A stretch of 10,814 nucleotides of DNA, taken from Caldifarciminota bacterium (GTDB taxonomy: Bacteria; Hydrothermota; Tepidihabitantia; SM23-42). The stretch is from contig DAOVAN010000044.1 of NCBI GenBank assembly GCA_030671005.1, positions 1-10,814 on the forward strand. Direction: 5' to 3'. Position 1 is the first letter of the stretch. Every line of letters begins with the position of its first letter. The translations under genes and the position numbers were made by a program. Under the pieces are notes generated by a model. It did not search any database and was not told where the DNA came from. It saw nothing but the letters and a program-made list of their open reading frames with translations. Shown here piece after piece: positions 1 through 7,254 of this stretch.

Positions 1-539
1 CGTGGGTATTCTTTCTCAATGTAGAAGAAAAATCTCCAGTTAAAGAAGAGTATCCGCGGTTTCATTTGAACCTTCCAACAATCAAATTCACCCGCCGGCG
101 TGGTAACATGTTCTTCATCGATTACTTCAAGCTCGGCATTAACAATAGTGAATTCAGGGATGTGCAGTCGGAAAATCTCCTTGAACTCCGGATTGTAATC
201 AAAACCGCGCAGTGCGAAATCGAGGGTGTGACGATCATACATTGGCTCGTCATCTCTAAACCGGCTTTCGGTTCCCTTGAAATAGACATGGAACTCATCG
301 CTCCTTTCGATCTTCAGTTCCAGTTTACCGTCAACGTATTTCTCAATGTACATGGTGCTCAGGTCTAAGGTGTCCAGTATGACTTCTATCTCCCGGTCTG
401 AGATATACATAACATGGTACCCAAGACTATCTCTCTGCATCGTTACGCTTAGCGAACCGATCTTTCCATTTGCGTTTGTTTCATAAACGAAAGACTCAGC
501 TTTAGGTAGTAGGTGGAAGAAAAGGAAGAACAGAATCAT
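1..539 (-). CDS. Exported DUF3108-like protein, 3' end outside window (partial)
   Basis: The open frame starts at ATG 539-537 and is still open at position 1, giving 179 visible residues. Residues 1-15 are strongly hydrophobic (Phe/Leu-rich) and end near PKAES, which looks like a signal peptide or membrane anchor, so I infer export. The rest is beta-rich, with alternating charged and hydrophobic residues. Near residues 146-157 is the segment TTPAGEFDCWKVQM, the 'TPAG-x-F-x-C' signature I associate with DUF3108-type envelope proteins. It is followed by an aromatic stretch (LFFNWRFFFYIEKEYP), also typical of those proteins. No catalytic residues are apparent. The start has no clear ribosome binding site. 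The frame is open upstream to a stop at 590-588, but no other ATG, GTG or TTG lies in that stretch. It follows the HAD gene by 71 nt on the same strand and may be co-transcribed. The DUF3108 assignment rests on motif memory and is moderate; that this is a real gene is well supported. Confidence 0.7.
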   Translation of the reverse strand, partial: MILFFLFFHLLPKAESFVYETNANGKIGSLSVTMQRDSLGYHVMYISDREIEVILDTLDLSTMYIEKYVDGKLELKIERSDEFHVYFKGTESRFRDDEPMYDRHTLDFALRGFDYNPEFKEIFRLHIPEFTIVNAELEVIDEEHVTTPAGEFDCWKVQMKPRILFFNWRFFFYIEKEYP

Positions 540-610
540 GGTATAGGATAATTCAAAGAAAAGATTCGAAACGGCCCGGTCACTATGTCAGACCATAGCT
601 TCGCAAGACA

Positions 611-1297
611 CTATTCTTGGTTGGATAATTTGTCGACAACATCGAGTAGTTGAATAATGTCTTCGATTTCGTGATCGGCACCCGATATTTCCGTGCCAAA
701 CCTGTCACCGTAACGCGCGAAAATCGTCTTCATCTCCAACAACTTGGCACCATAGATGTCGCGTTCTGCCCAGTCACCGACCATAATGGCTTCCTCAGGT
801 TTGACCTGCAACTTTTGCAAGGCGAGTCTAAAGGGTTCAGGCGCAGGTTTCTTCTTGTTGGTGTCTTCGAAAGTAATGACGATGTCAAAGATATGGTGGA
901 GGTTCAATTGACACAGCCTAAGCCAGGCCTGCAGACGTGGTGCATCGCTCAAGACCGCGAGCTTGATACCCCGCTTCATGAGCTCCATGAGGACCAATCG
1001 AACATGCGGGTAAAGGACCAATGCTGCCCCGCGTGCTCGTCGATAGCCGATGATGCCGGCGGCATGAATTCGGTAGTCAATTGTACCTAGTTCTTTGGTC
1101 AGGAATTTATCGAATACTCTCTGGTCCTCGATGCCCTCCTCTTCATAGACTTCAAATATCTTTTTCTTCACTGCTTTCTTCGGCATCTTCAAGCCAGCAT
1201 CAATCATCGCTAATGCGGCGCCTTCAATGGCCGCATCCTTCATCGCCATGAAATCGACGAGTGTGTTGTCCAAATCAAATATGATCGCCTTTATCAC
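611..1297 (-). CDS. HAD-superfamily hydrolase (phosphatase-like)
   Basis: This is a cytoplasmic 228-residue phosphohydrolase with all four HAD motifs. Motif I is FDLDNT with nucleophile D8 and acid/base D10. Motif II is LSDAP with S117. Motif III is Lys150 in NKKKPAPEP. Motif IV is VGDWAERD with D175 and D180. Residues of about 15-90 form a helical cap of the C1 type, as in phosphoglycolate phosphatase and beta-phosphoglucomutase relatives. The substrate cannot be read from sequence; a sugar phosphate or phosphoglycolate is plausible from the neighbours. The start is GTG 1297-1295, overlapping the galT stop as GTGA, with a purine-rich AGGGGAAG just upstream, so the two genes are translationally coupled. 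Phosphatase activity is likely; a mutase is less likely because the +2 acid motif and cap resemble the hydrolases. Confidence 0.9.
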   Translation of the reverse strand: MIKAIIFDLDNTLVDFMAMKDAAIEGAALAMIDAGLKMPKKAVKKKIFEVYEEEGIEDQRVFDKFLTKELGTIDYRIHAAGIIGYRRARGAALVLYPHVRLVLMELMKRGIKLAVLSDAPRLQAWLRLCQLNLHHIFDIVITFEDTNKKKPAPEPFRLALQKLQVKPEEAIMVGDWAERDIYGAKLLEMKTIFARYGDRFGTEISGADHEIEDIIQLLDVVDKLSNQE

Positions 1298-2304
1298 AGA
1301 CTTCCCCTTAACATACCCGCCGCCTTTTCGGGCGCAATCCGATTAATATAAAACCCGGTACCCAGTTCGAATCCTGTAGTACGATACAACCGTGGAGTAA
1401 TCTCGATGTGCCAGTGAAAATCAGACTTGATCGTTGACCAGTAGTTCACCTTCGGAAGTAGATTTGGGCTATCACACAGAATGAGGTTATAGGGTGGGTC
1501 ATCAAGAATATCATACATTGTCTGGCATGCCTTTTTCAGCACTCCAGCAAGATCCGAGATTTCTTCTTCGTCGATGAGTTTGTATGAGTGGGTGTGCCGT
1601 TTCGGTAAGATGAGTATCTCAAAAGGAAACCTTGATGCATATGGTGCTACCACTACAAACTTGTCGCTCTGGAAGATGAGACGGTCCCCCATTTCTATTT
1701 CCTGTTGCATGATATCACAGAACAGGCAGCGTTCCTTATAGCCGTAATATTCTTTTGCCCCGCCCAATTTCTGCTTCACGCGCACCGGCGTCGCGGGCAG
1801 AGCGATCAAATCAGAATGCGTATGGATCATGGTTGATGCTCCGGCCAACCGTCCGTGATTCTTGAAGATGAGTATATACCGCATGCGTTTATCCTTGTGG
1901 AGATCATCTATGCGTTGCCGGTATGTTCTCAAGACCAGGCTGATCTGGTCTTCGGCCAGCTCGAAGAAATTTCCGATATGTTTTGGGGTCTCGACGATTA
2001 CCTCATTAGCACCTATCCCCGATACCATATCATACACGCCGACCCCAAACTTCTCGAGTTCGCCTTCGATTTTCAATATCGGATTAATATTCGGGATCAC
2101 CCGTAACTTCCATCCTGGACCGTTTGGCGCACTGCCATCGCGTACCGCATAAATCTCGTTGGGGGTCCGGCTCTCATGCCCCTCACAAAAGGGGCAATCG
2201 CTAGACTCACCTAAATCTCTCTTCTGGGTCTTTGGCACGTGGTCATTCTCGGTATCGATGATTACCCAGGTATCGGTAACAATATCCCTTCTAACCTCGG
2301 ACAT
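1294..2304 (-). CDS. galT: Galactose-1-phosphate uridylyltransferase family protein (GalT-like)
   Basis: This 336-residue protein belongs to the GalT branch of the HIT superfamily. The family moves a UMP (or other NMP) group between sugar 1-phosphates through a covalent His-nucleotide intermediate, as in the Leloir pathway. Zinc-ligand cysteines are visible as CPFC (C37, C40), with a second pair CLFC (C193, C196) opening the C-terminal half. FKNHG sits at 147-151 and the active-site segment IHTHSD at 160-165, with H163 in the nucleophile position. HWHIEITPR (298-306) and GFELGTGFYIN (311-321) are C-terminal signatures of this type. The oddity is Asp165 where GalT has Gln (HxHxQ). I chose ATG 2304-2302 over the preceding in-frame TTG because AAGGAGG at 2317-2311 lies 6 nt from the ATG but only 3 nt from the TTG. 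It lies 78 nt after nfi and overlaps the HAD gene. The sugar and nucleotide specificity are unproven; a nucleoside-phosphate phosphorylase of the same fold is possible. Confidence 0.88.
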   Translation of the reverse strand: MSEVRRDIVTDTWVIIDTENDHVPKTQKRDLGESSDCPFCEGHESRTPNEIYAVRDGSAPNGPGWKLRVIPNINPILKIEGELEKFGVGVYDMVSGIGANEVIVETPKHIGNFFELAEDQISLVLRTYRQRIDDLHKDKRMRYILIFKNHGRLAGASTMIHTHSDLIALPATPVRVKQKLGGAKEYYGYKERCLFCDIMQQEIEMGDRLIFQSDKFVVVAPYASRFPFEILILPKRHTHSYKLIDEEEISDLAGVLKKACQTMYDILDDPPYNLILCDSPNLLPKVNYWSTIKSDFHWHIEITPRLYRTTGFELGTGFYINRIAPEKAAGMLRGSL

Positions 2305-2310
2305 CAAAAG

Positions 2311-2317
2311 CCTCCTT
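2311..2317 (-). promoter_or_regulatory. Ribosome binding site of galT
   Basis: The minus strand reads AAGGAGG here, a full anti-16S match. Its spacing selects the ATG at 2304 (6 nt) over the in-frame TTG at 2307 (3 nt). Confidence 0.85.
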
Positions 2318-2382
2318 ATCAGTTAATCGTGTGTAACCACCACTACGGTGACCGCAACCAGAAATGGACTGGAACATCCTCA

Positions 2383-3021
2383 TTAGGCAGCTCTGGCTCT
2401 GAGTCCAGCCATCTTATGTGCGTATCTGATCGGTTCGGGAATCCTGTAGCGCGGCGTTACTGAGAGAACGATACGTAAACAATCATCAAGGTCAACAAGA
2501 TGCCCGGGTGAAACAAAGAGGGGCTTTACGTCGTCGCGCGTTCTTAGAACCAGACCGATCTGGCACCCATCTGCCCTCATGACCCGGTATGAACCACGGG
2601 TACGTCCTGGCATGGTATATTTGCCGTACAGATGTGACTTCGCGCACCCTATTGTCGGATAACCCAATACTACACCCAGGTGCGATGCGAGACCTAACCC
2701 TCTGGGGTGAGCGATACCCTGGCCATCAACCAGAACCAGGTCAGGTTTGATGCTGATCATTTTGAACGCCCTGACCAATACCGGAAACTCCCGGTAGGAA
2801 AGAAAACCTGGTATGTAGGGTATTGATTCACGTGATTTGGCATAGCCGCCGTCAACTAATTCGAGTTCTGGAAAAGAGAAAATACCAATCGAAGCAAATA
2901 GATATTCTTTGTTTATCGATACATCTGCGCCGGCAATCGTGGTGATATGCTTCTCGAGTGGTGTTATACTTACACACTCAGCCAGCTTGCGCTGGTCTTT
3001 TATCAATTGGCCTAGTTTCAA
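2383..3021 (-). CDS. nfi: Endonuclease V (deoxyinosine 3' endonuclease)
   Basis: Endonuclease V nicks DNA (and in many organisms RNA) at the second phosphodiester bond 3' of deoxyinosine, starting repair of deaminated adenine. At 212 residues the protein is normal for the family. The metal and catalytic residues are in place: D33 in AGADVS, Y69 in PYIPGFLSYRE, E78, D99 in LVDGQGIAHPRGLGLASHLG, H105, and K128 in GCAKSHLYG. Their spacing matches D43/Y80/E89/D110/H116/K139 of the Thermotoga enzyme, with a constant offset of 10-11. The only starts after the glmS stop are TTG codons; TTG 3021-3019 is 6 nt beyond the glmS TAA and in the same frame, and TTG 3006-3004 is an alternative. No good ribosome binding site is visible, so translation probably depends on ribosomes terminating on glmS. 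The last residues (GLRARAA) are weakly conserved. Confidence 0.94.
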   Translation of the reverse strand: MKLGQLIKDQRKLAECVSITPLEKHITTIAGADVSINKEYLFASIGIFSFPELELVDGGYAKSRESIPYIPGFLSYREFPVLVRAFKMISIKPDLVLVDGQGIAHPRGLGLASHLGVVLGYPTIGCAKSHLYGKYTMPGRTRGSYRVMRADGCQIGLVLRTRDDVKPLFVSPGHLVDLDDCLRIVLSVTPRYRIPEPIRYAHKMAGLRARAA

Positions 3022-3027
3022 ACGGTA

Positions 3028-4854
3028 TTACTCAACAGTTACACTCTTTGCGAGATTCCGGGGACGATCGACATCGAGTCCCTTCAATGCGGCAATATGA
3101 TGAGCCAAAAGCTGCAGAGGGATGACCGACAAAATTGGTGAAATACACTCGTGACACGCAGGAATAGATATCGCATACTTGCTGGCACCCCGGGTTCTCT
3201 GGTCACCTTTTGTCACAATACTGATCGGGATGCCTTTCCGGGCGACTACCTCCTGGATGTTATTGAGCATCTTGTCATAAACACTCGAACGCGGGTTAAC
3301 GCATACGACGGGCATTTTGTCATCGATCAAAGCAATCGGCCCATGCTTCATCTCCCCCGCGGCATACCCTGTAGCATTTATGTAGCTGATTTCCTTCAAC
3401 TTTAACGCACCCTCGAGTGCCGTTGCGTAATTTAAACCCCTGCCCAGGAAGAGAAAGTCTCGAGAGTTGCAGAATTCCTTCGCGATGTCCTTTATGTCAT
3501 TGTCGAGCCGAAGGATCTGTTCGACCTGATCCGGCATTTCCATCAGTGCCGCAAAATGCTCCTTTAGTTGGGTCTTGCTGACAAATCCTCTCAACCGGCC
3601 AAGATACAGGGCAAGGAAATATAGGTTGACAATCTCCGCCGTATACGCCTTAGTCGATGCAACACCTATCTCCGGACCCGCCATGATCTCGATGATGCCA
3701 TCCGACTCGCGATGAATGCTAGACTGTAGGACATTGACGACCGAAAGCACCTTCAAGAACTTCACCTTGGCTTCGCGCAATCCGGCGATTGTATCTGCGG
3801 TCTCGCCGGACTGGCTGATCGCCATCACCAGGGTATCATTGTCCAAGACTGCATCCCGGTAGCGGAACTCGCTCGATATGTCAACCTCGGTGTGAATACG
3901 GGCAAACTTCTCAATTATGTATTTACCGATCAGCCCAGCGTGCCACGATGTACCGCATGCCTGAATTAGGATTCTCGAGATTTTCTTCAATTCAGCTTCC
4001 GATAGACTCAATTCCGCTCCGAGCTGGATTTGGCTATCGCTTGTGCGTTCTTTTACAATGTTGTGCAAGACCTTGGGTTGTTCATATATCTCCTTCAACA
4101 TAAAGGTCGGGAAATGCCCCTTATCAATATCCTTCACTTCGATCATCACCTTGCGGGGCGTGGTTTTTGTTTCTCGTCCCTGGAAGTTGAGGATACTACA
4201 TGTGCCCCGTCCTAGTATTACGATGGAATCATTTGGTATATCAATTACCTCATCGAAGATACTCACGACCCCGGAAGTATCTGATGCAACAGCAGCTTCT
4301 TCTGCATTGTAGCAACAGATGAGCGGAGCATCATGGCGTGCACATACTATCTCCTTGTTCTCACCTATCCTGATCGCAGCAAACGCGAAGTTACCGGTAA
4401 GCTTCTTCACGGTTAGTCTTACGGCTTCGGTAAGACCCTTGCTAATATTCTGCTCGATAAGATGTACAATAACCTCAGAATCGGTGAGAGAACGAAAGAT
4501 ATGGCCCTTTGCCTCCAATTCATCCTTCAGGGTCAAGTAGTTCTCGATGATGCCGTTGACCACCAGGGCGACCTCTTCATTGCAGTCGAGTAAGGGGTGA
4601 GTGTTATTCTCTTGAGGTACTCCGTGCGTTGCCCACCTAGTGTGTCCTATACCTAGCTCGCCGGACACGGGTTTTCTCTTTATCAACTCTTCAAGCTCGC
4701 TCAGTTTCCCGGGTACCTTTCTTACAATCAACTCGCTGTTGCTAATGACGGCGATGCCGCTAGAATCATAGCCACGGTACTCGAGACGCCATAAACTGCC
4801 CAGCAAAACACTGGGGACATTCCGTGCACCAACATAGCCAACTATTCCGCACAT
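3028..4854 (-). CDS. glmS: Glutamine--fructose-6-phosphate aminotransferase (isomerizing)
   Basis: GlmS converts fructose 6-phosphate and glutamine to glucosamine 6-phosphate and glutamate, the first committed step to UDP-GlcNAc for peptidoglycan and other glycans. The 608 residues are full length. Residues 1-about 220 are the class II glutaminase: MCGIVGY gives nucleophile Cys2 (N-terminal after Met removal), then RLEYRGYDSSG (23-33), GHTRWATHG (70-78) and NGIIEN (100-105). Two SIS sugar-isomerase domains follow, with ACGTSWHAG (299-307), SQSGETADT (347-355), EGALKLKEISY (481-491), EMKHGPIALID (501-511) and the terminal DVDRPRNLAKSVTVE carrying K603, at the same number as in E. coli. The ATG at 4854 is required to put Cys at position 2; an in-frame TTG at 4869 would add five residues and block the N-terminal Cys. 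Unusually, Val99 stands where family members usually have His before the oxyanion Asn-Gly. The promoter places the transcript start on the ATG itself, so glmS appears leaderless. nfi follows 6 nt downstream. Confidence 0.97.
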   Translation of the reverse strand: MCGIVGYVGARNVPSVLLGSLWRLEYRGYDSSGIAVISNSELIVRKVPGKLSELEELIKRKPVSGELGIGHTRWATHGVPQENNTHPLLDCNEEVALVVNGIIENYLTLKDELEAKGHIFRSLTDSEVIVHLIEQNISKGLTEAVRLTVKKLTGNFAFAAIRIGENKEIVCARHDAPLICCYNAEEAAVASDTSGVVSIFDEVIDIPNDSIVILGRGTCSILNFQGRETKTTPRKVMIEVKDIDKGHFPTFMLKEIYEQPKVLHNIVKERTSDSQIQLGAELSLSEAELKKISRILIQACGTSWHAGLIGKYIIEKFARIHTEVDISSEFRYRDAVLDNDTLVMAISQSGETADTIAGLREAKVKFLKVLSVVNVLQSSIHRESDGIIEIMAGPEIGVASTKAYTAEIVNLYFLALYLGRLRGFVSKTQLKEHFAALMEMPDQVEQILRLDNDIKDIAKEFCNSRDFLFLGRGLNYATALEGALKLKEISYINATGYAAGEMKHGPIALIDDKMPVVCVNPRSSVYDKMLNNIQEVVARKGIPISIVTKGDQRTRGASKYAISIPACHECISPILSVIPLQLLAHHIAALKGLDVDRPRNLAKSVTVE

Positions 4855-4860
4855 CCTGGA

Positions 4861-4888
4861 ATTATACAAATAGTCGTGGAAATGTCAA
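4861..4888 (-). promoter_or_regulatory. Consensus sigma70 promoter of glmS (leaderless)
   Basis: On the minus strand, TTGACA (4888-4883), a 16-nt spacer and TATAAT (4866-4861) match both consensus hexamers perfectly. Six nucleotides separate the -10 box from the glmS ATG at 4854, so the standard +1 position coincides with the A of ATG. No ribosome binding site is present: TCCAGG abuts the ATG directly and lies upstream of the predicted start. I infer a leaderless glmS mRNA, which leaves no room for a glmS ribozyme or riboswitch. Confidence 0.8.
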
Positions 4889-4951
4889 TAGGTTTAAGCC
4901 TTTAACTCCACAAAGACCTACGGCCAATCGTGCGATCAGCCCGTTAGCACC

Positions 4952-4979
4952 TTGACTTCTCGAAAACGATGGCTATGCT
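4952..4979 (+). promoter_or_regulatory. Probable sigma70 promoter of the nqr operon
   Basis: TTGACT (4952-4957) and TATGCT (4974-4979) are separated by 16 nt, the same spacing as the glmS and fur promoters here. The predicted start is near 4986, giving a leader of about 36 nt before the nqrB ATG at 5022. It diverges from the glmS promoter, with about 63 nt between the two -35 boxes. I see no clear operator in the rest of the 4870-5021 gap. Confidence 0.65.
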
Positions 4980-5021
4980 TAGTGGTACGGTTAGATACAC
5001 CAGTTTAGAAATCTTATACAC

Positions 5022-5999
5022 ATGAAAACACGAAGGCCTCGCATACTAATGAAACAAGCGATTATGCGCCGCATGATGCTGGCCATGATCCCCTGCATCA
5101 TCGCATCGATATACTTTTTCGGGTGGCGCTCCTTATTTGTGGTACTCGTATCTTGCGCTGTGGGTTTCATGACAGAGTATGCCTTTACTCACCGCCGCGG
5201 CCAGCCAGTAACGGAGGCGGTATTTGTGTCAGGCATCATATACGCACTCATCATGCCGCCAACCATACCGTGGCATATCCTAGTCATTGGTATGGTCTTC
5301 GCGATCATGTTTGGCAAGATGGTCTTCGGAGGTTTCGGATACAACATCTTCAACCCGGCAATGGTAGGGCGGGCATTCATATACATATGCTTTCCAGTAG
5401 CAATGACCGCAACCTGGGCGCCGGCCGCGCTGGGTCCCTGGGGTGGACTGAACGTGTGGAGCACAGCGATGGCACCAAATGCCATAACTGCGGCAACGCC
5501 TATGGCTCTGGTAAAAGTGAGCGGGGCTTTGCCTCCTCCTTTGCTCGATCTGTTGTTCGGTCGCGTATCGGGTACGATGGGTGTCACCAGTGCCATCGCC
5601 ATCCTGCTGGGCGGACTCTATGTCTTCTACACAAAAACTGCCAGCCGCCGCATCATCATCTCGGTGATAGCCACCTATGCAGTGCTCAACGGCCTGCTCC
5701 TCGTATTGGATGTCGCGGGCGCACCCGGTATTTTGCCGGCACTGCTCGGCGGCGGGTTTCTGTTTGGGGCCTTCTTCATGGCAACCGATCCCATCAGTGC
5801 TCCTAAGACCCATCGCGCCCAGATCATATACGCCATGATCATCGCCATCAGTACAGCAATAATCAAGAATTTCTCGGTATTCAACGGTGGCTTCATGTTC
5901 TCGCTACTCCTTGCCAACATGTTCGCACCGATACTCGATTACGGATTCAAGAAACACCCTAAGACTCCCCACAAGAATACAACCCCTGAACAGAAGTAG
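5022..5999 (+). CDS. nqrB: NqrB/RnfD-type membrane subunit of Na+-translocating oxidoreductase
   Basis: This is a polytopic inner-membrane subunit of the NQR/RNF family that carries covalently bound FMN and forms much of the ion-translocating core. It has 325 residues and many hydrophobic segments (about 20-50, 63-100, 112-135, 185-205, 210-260, 272-310). Family signatures are GKMVFGGFGYNIFNPAMVGRAF (98-119) and FMATDPISAPKT, with NMFAPILDY near the end. The FMN acceptor is T159 in NAITAATPM (153-161). RRMMLAMIP at 16-24 resembles the start of the NqrB core, but the cytoplasmic N-terminal extension of Vibrio-type NqrB (about 400 residues) is missing, so length is nearer RnfD. ATG 5022 has no clear ribosome binding site; ATG 5049, with GAAGG 12 nt upstream, is an alternative. 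It heads an operon and lies 2 nt before nqrC. The neighbours, being NqrD/E/F-like, favour the NqrB name over RnfD. Confidence 0.9.
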   Translation: MKTRRPRILMKQAIMRRMMLAMIPCIIASIYFFGWRSLFVVLVSCAVGFMTEYAFTHRRGQPVTEAVFVSGIIYALIMPPTIPWHILVIGMVFAIMFGKMVFGGFGYNIFNPAMVGRAFIYICFPVAMTATWAPAALGPWGGLNVWSTAMAPNAITAATPMALVKVSGALPPPLLDLLFGRVSGTMGVTSAIAILLGGLYVFYTKTASRRIIISVIATYAVLNGLLLVLDVAGAPGILPALLGGGFLFGAFFMATDPISAPKTHRAQIIYAMIIAISTAIIKNFSVFNGGFMFSLLLANMFAPILDYGFKKHPKTPHKNTTPEQK

Positions 6000-6001
6000 A
6001 C

Positions 6002-6622
6002 ATGGACGTCAGAGACAAGGCATGGTATCCCATATTGTATATGTTCGTGATCACGCTCTGCTTGAGCACGGTTCTCATACTATTCGGTAGCATCACGCGC
6101 CAACGCGTCAAAGACAATGAACGTATCGCATACGAAAGAGCAGTCATCGAGGCTTTGCCAATCGATTTGCCTCGACGAGTCTCGCCCGCTCAGATCCACA
6201 AGCTTTTTATTAGGAGCGTCCACGACGCTACTGTATCGAGCGCAGGTGCCTTACGGTACATAAAGGGAGATTCACTCATCGCTTACGCACTACCCCTGGA
6301 GGGTCCGGGATTCTGGGCAGCGATCAAGGGGGTCATTGGAATTGCTGCCGACACCAGAACCATCACCGGCATTTCATTCTATGAACAGAATGAAACTCCG
6401 GGCTTGGGCGGTGAAATCGTCAAATCAGAATTCACGGCTCAATTTGTCGGCAAGAGGATTTCAGAAACCAGTAATCCTGTTGAGATTCGTGCAGTATCCG
6501 CTGACTTGGATGAGGCTTCAGTACATGCGATCACCGGAGCGACACAAACCAGCACAAGGCTCGGGAAGTTCATGAACGAGCAACTAGCTAGGTGGCGTGA
6601 GCAAGTGACGAGAGAGAGATGA
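6002..6622 (+). CDS. nqrC: NqrC/RnfG-type FMN-binding subunit
   Basis: This subunit carries a covalent FMN on the periplasmic side and passes electrons between the membrane iron-sulphur centre and NqrB. It has 206 residues: one N-terminal membrane anchor (about 10-32), then a soluble FMN-binding domain. GPGFWAAIKGVIGIAAD (101-117), TITGISFYEQ (120-129) and ETPGLGGEI (131-139) are typical NqrC blocks. The acceptor is T181 in HAITGATQTST (175-185). The flavin-transferase (ApbE) recognition motif usually begins with Asp (D-x-x-S/T-G-A-T); here that position is His175. No apbE lies in the window. The gene starts 2 nt after the nqrB stop, and its TGA overlaps the nqrD ATG, so coupled translation and a fixed stoichiometry are likely. 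Confidence 0.93.
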   Translation: MDVRDKAWYPILYMFVITLCLSTVLILFGSITRQRVKDNERIAYERAVIEALPIDLPRRVSPAQIHKLFIRSVHDATVSSAGALRYIKGDSLIAYALPLEGPGFWAAIKGVIGIAADTRTITGISFYEQNETPGLGGEIVKSEFTAQFVGKRISETSNPVEIRAVSADLDEASVHAITGATQTSTRLGKFMNEQLARWREQVTRER

Positions 6623-7254
6623 TGCCACAAAAGAAAACGCAGGACGTTGTGTTAACCGCGGTCTGGGGAGACAATCCCGTATTCCGACAGATACTCGGCA
6701 TCTGCAGTGCGCTCGCGGTGACTAATCTCGTACTCAATACAGTGGTTATGGGTGCCGCGGTCATATTCACCACTGCGCTCTCAGGTCTTACCGTGTCACT
6801 GCTTCGTAAATGGACACCGCGTGTCATCCGCATGATGATCGAGGTTTTGATAATCGCTTTCTACGTCATATTGTTTGATCAAGCACTCAAGGCTTATTGG
6901 CCTGACATGAGTCGAAATCTGGGTCCGTATGTGGGGCTCATCATCACCAACTGCATCATCATGGGTCGCGCTGAGGCATTCGCCAATGCAAACCCACCCC
7001 TGCTTTCTTTCGTCGATGGATTCTTTTCTGGCCTAGGCTACACGATTGTCCTTTGCTGCGTGGCGGTTGTCCGTGAGCTGTTCGGTATGGGCTCTCTGCT
7101 CGGTATGCCCGTACCCTTCTTCTCCTCTGTACTCTGGGACCGCTGGATCATCATGGTCATGCCACCGGGAGCATTTTTTACGCTTGCCCTGATCGTCTGG
7201 TTAGCACGCACGATTCAGGTCGACAGAGAACCGAAGAAAGGAGGGGTAACGTAG
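6619..7254 (+). CDS. nqrD: NqrD-type membrane subunit (2Fe-2S half site)
   Basis: NqrD and NqrE form a pseudo-symmetric antiporter-like pair holding an intramembrane 2Fe-2S cluster that carries electrons across the membrane. The 211-residue protein has about six hydrophobic segments. Its cluster cysteines are C29 in GICSALAV and C112 in VGLIITNC, at the same residue numbers I recall for Vibrio NqrD. GLIITNCIIMGRAEAFA (106-122), VVRELFG and the late MPPGAFF motif favour NqrD over RnfE. The start overlaps the nqrC stop as ATGATG, so the second ATG at 6622 is also possible. A GAGAGAGAG purine run precedes it instead of a classical ribosome binding site. The stop TAG shares its G with the nqrE GTG. 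Confidence 0.93.
   Translation: MMPQKKTQDVVLTAVWGDNPVFRQILGICSALAVTNLVLNTVVMGAAVIFTTALSGLTVSLLRKWTPRVIRMMIEVLIIAFYVILFDQALKAYWPDMSRNLGPYVGLIITNCIIMGRAEAFANANPPLLSFVDGFFSGLGYTIVLCCVAVVRELFGMGSLLGMPVPFFSSVLWDRWIIMVMPPGAFFTLALIVWLARTIQVDREPKKGGVT
7237..7246 (+). promoter_or_regulatory. Strong ribosome binding site of nqrE
   Basis: AAAGGAGGGG at the end of nqrD lies 7 nt from GTG 7254. It is the strongest site in the operon and decides for GTG 7254 over the internal ATG at 7272. Confidence 0.8.

Noticed and set aside
66..368. Plus-strand open frame of 100 residues at the left edge
   Set aside because: It lies antisense to the open minus-strand frame 539-1, which has a signal-like N-terminus and a family-like motif; the plus frame has neither.
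583..598. CTATG/CATAG hairpin after the HAD gene as a terminator
   Set aside because: Only a 5-bp A/T-rich stem and no T-run on the minus strand; too weak to call.
650..1090. Plus-strand open frame of 146 residues
   Set aside because: Antisense shadow of the HAD gene, which has all four catalytic motifs.
2305..2382. Promoter in the nfi-galT gap on the minus strand
   Set aside because: The best candidate (TTGCGG-N16-TACACA) matches only about half of each hexamer; galT is more simply read from the upstream transcript.
4855..5021. glmS ribozyme or riboswitch upstream of glmS
   Set aside because: The promoter ends 6 nt before the ATG, so there is no leader RNA to contain one.
5123..5813. Long open frames overlapping nqrB on both strands (227 and 177 residues)
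   Set aside because: Composition is His/Arg/Gly-rich and unlike a real protein; nqrB in the main frame carries the family motifs.
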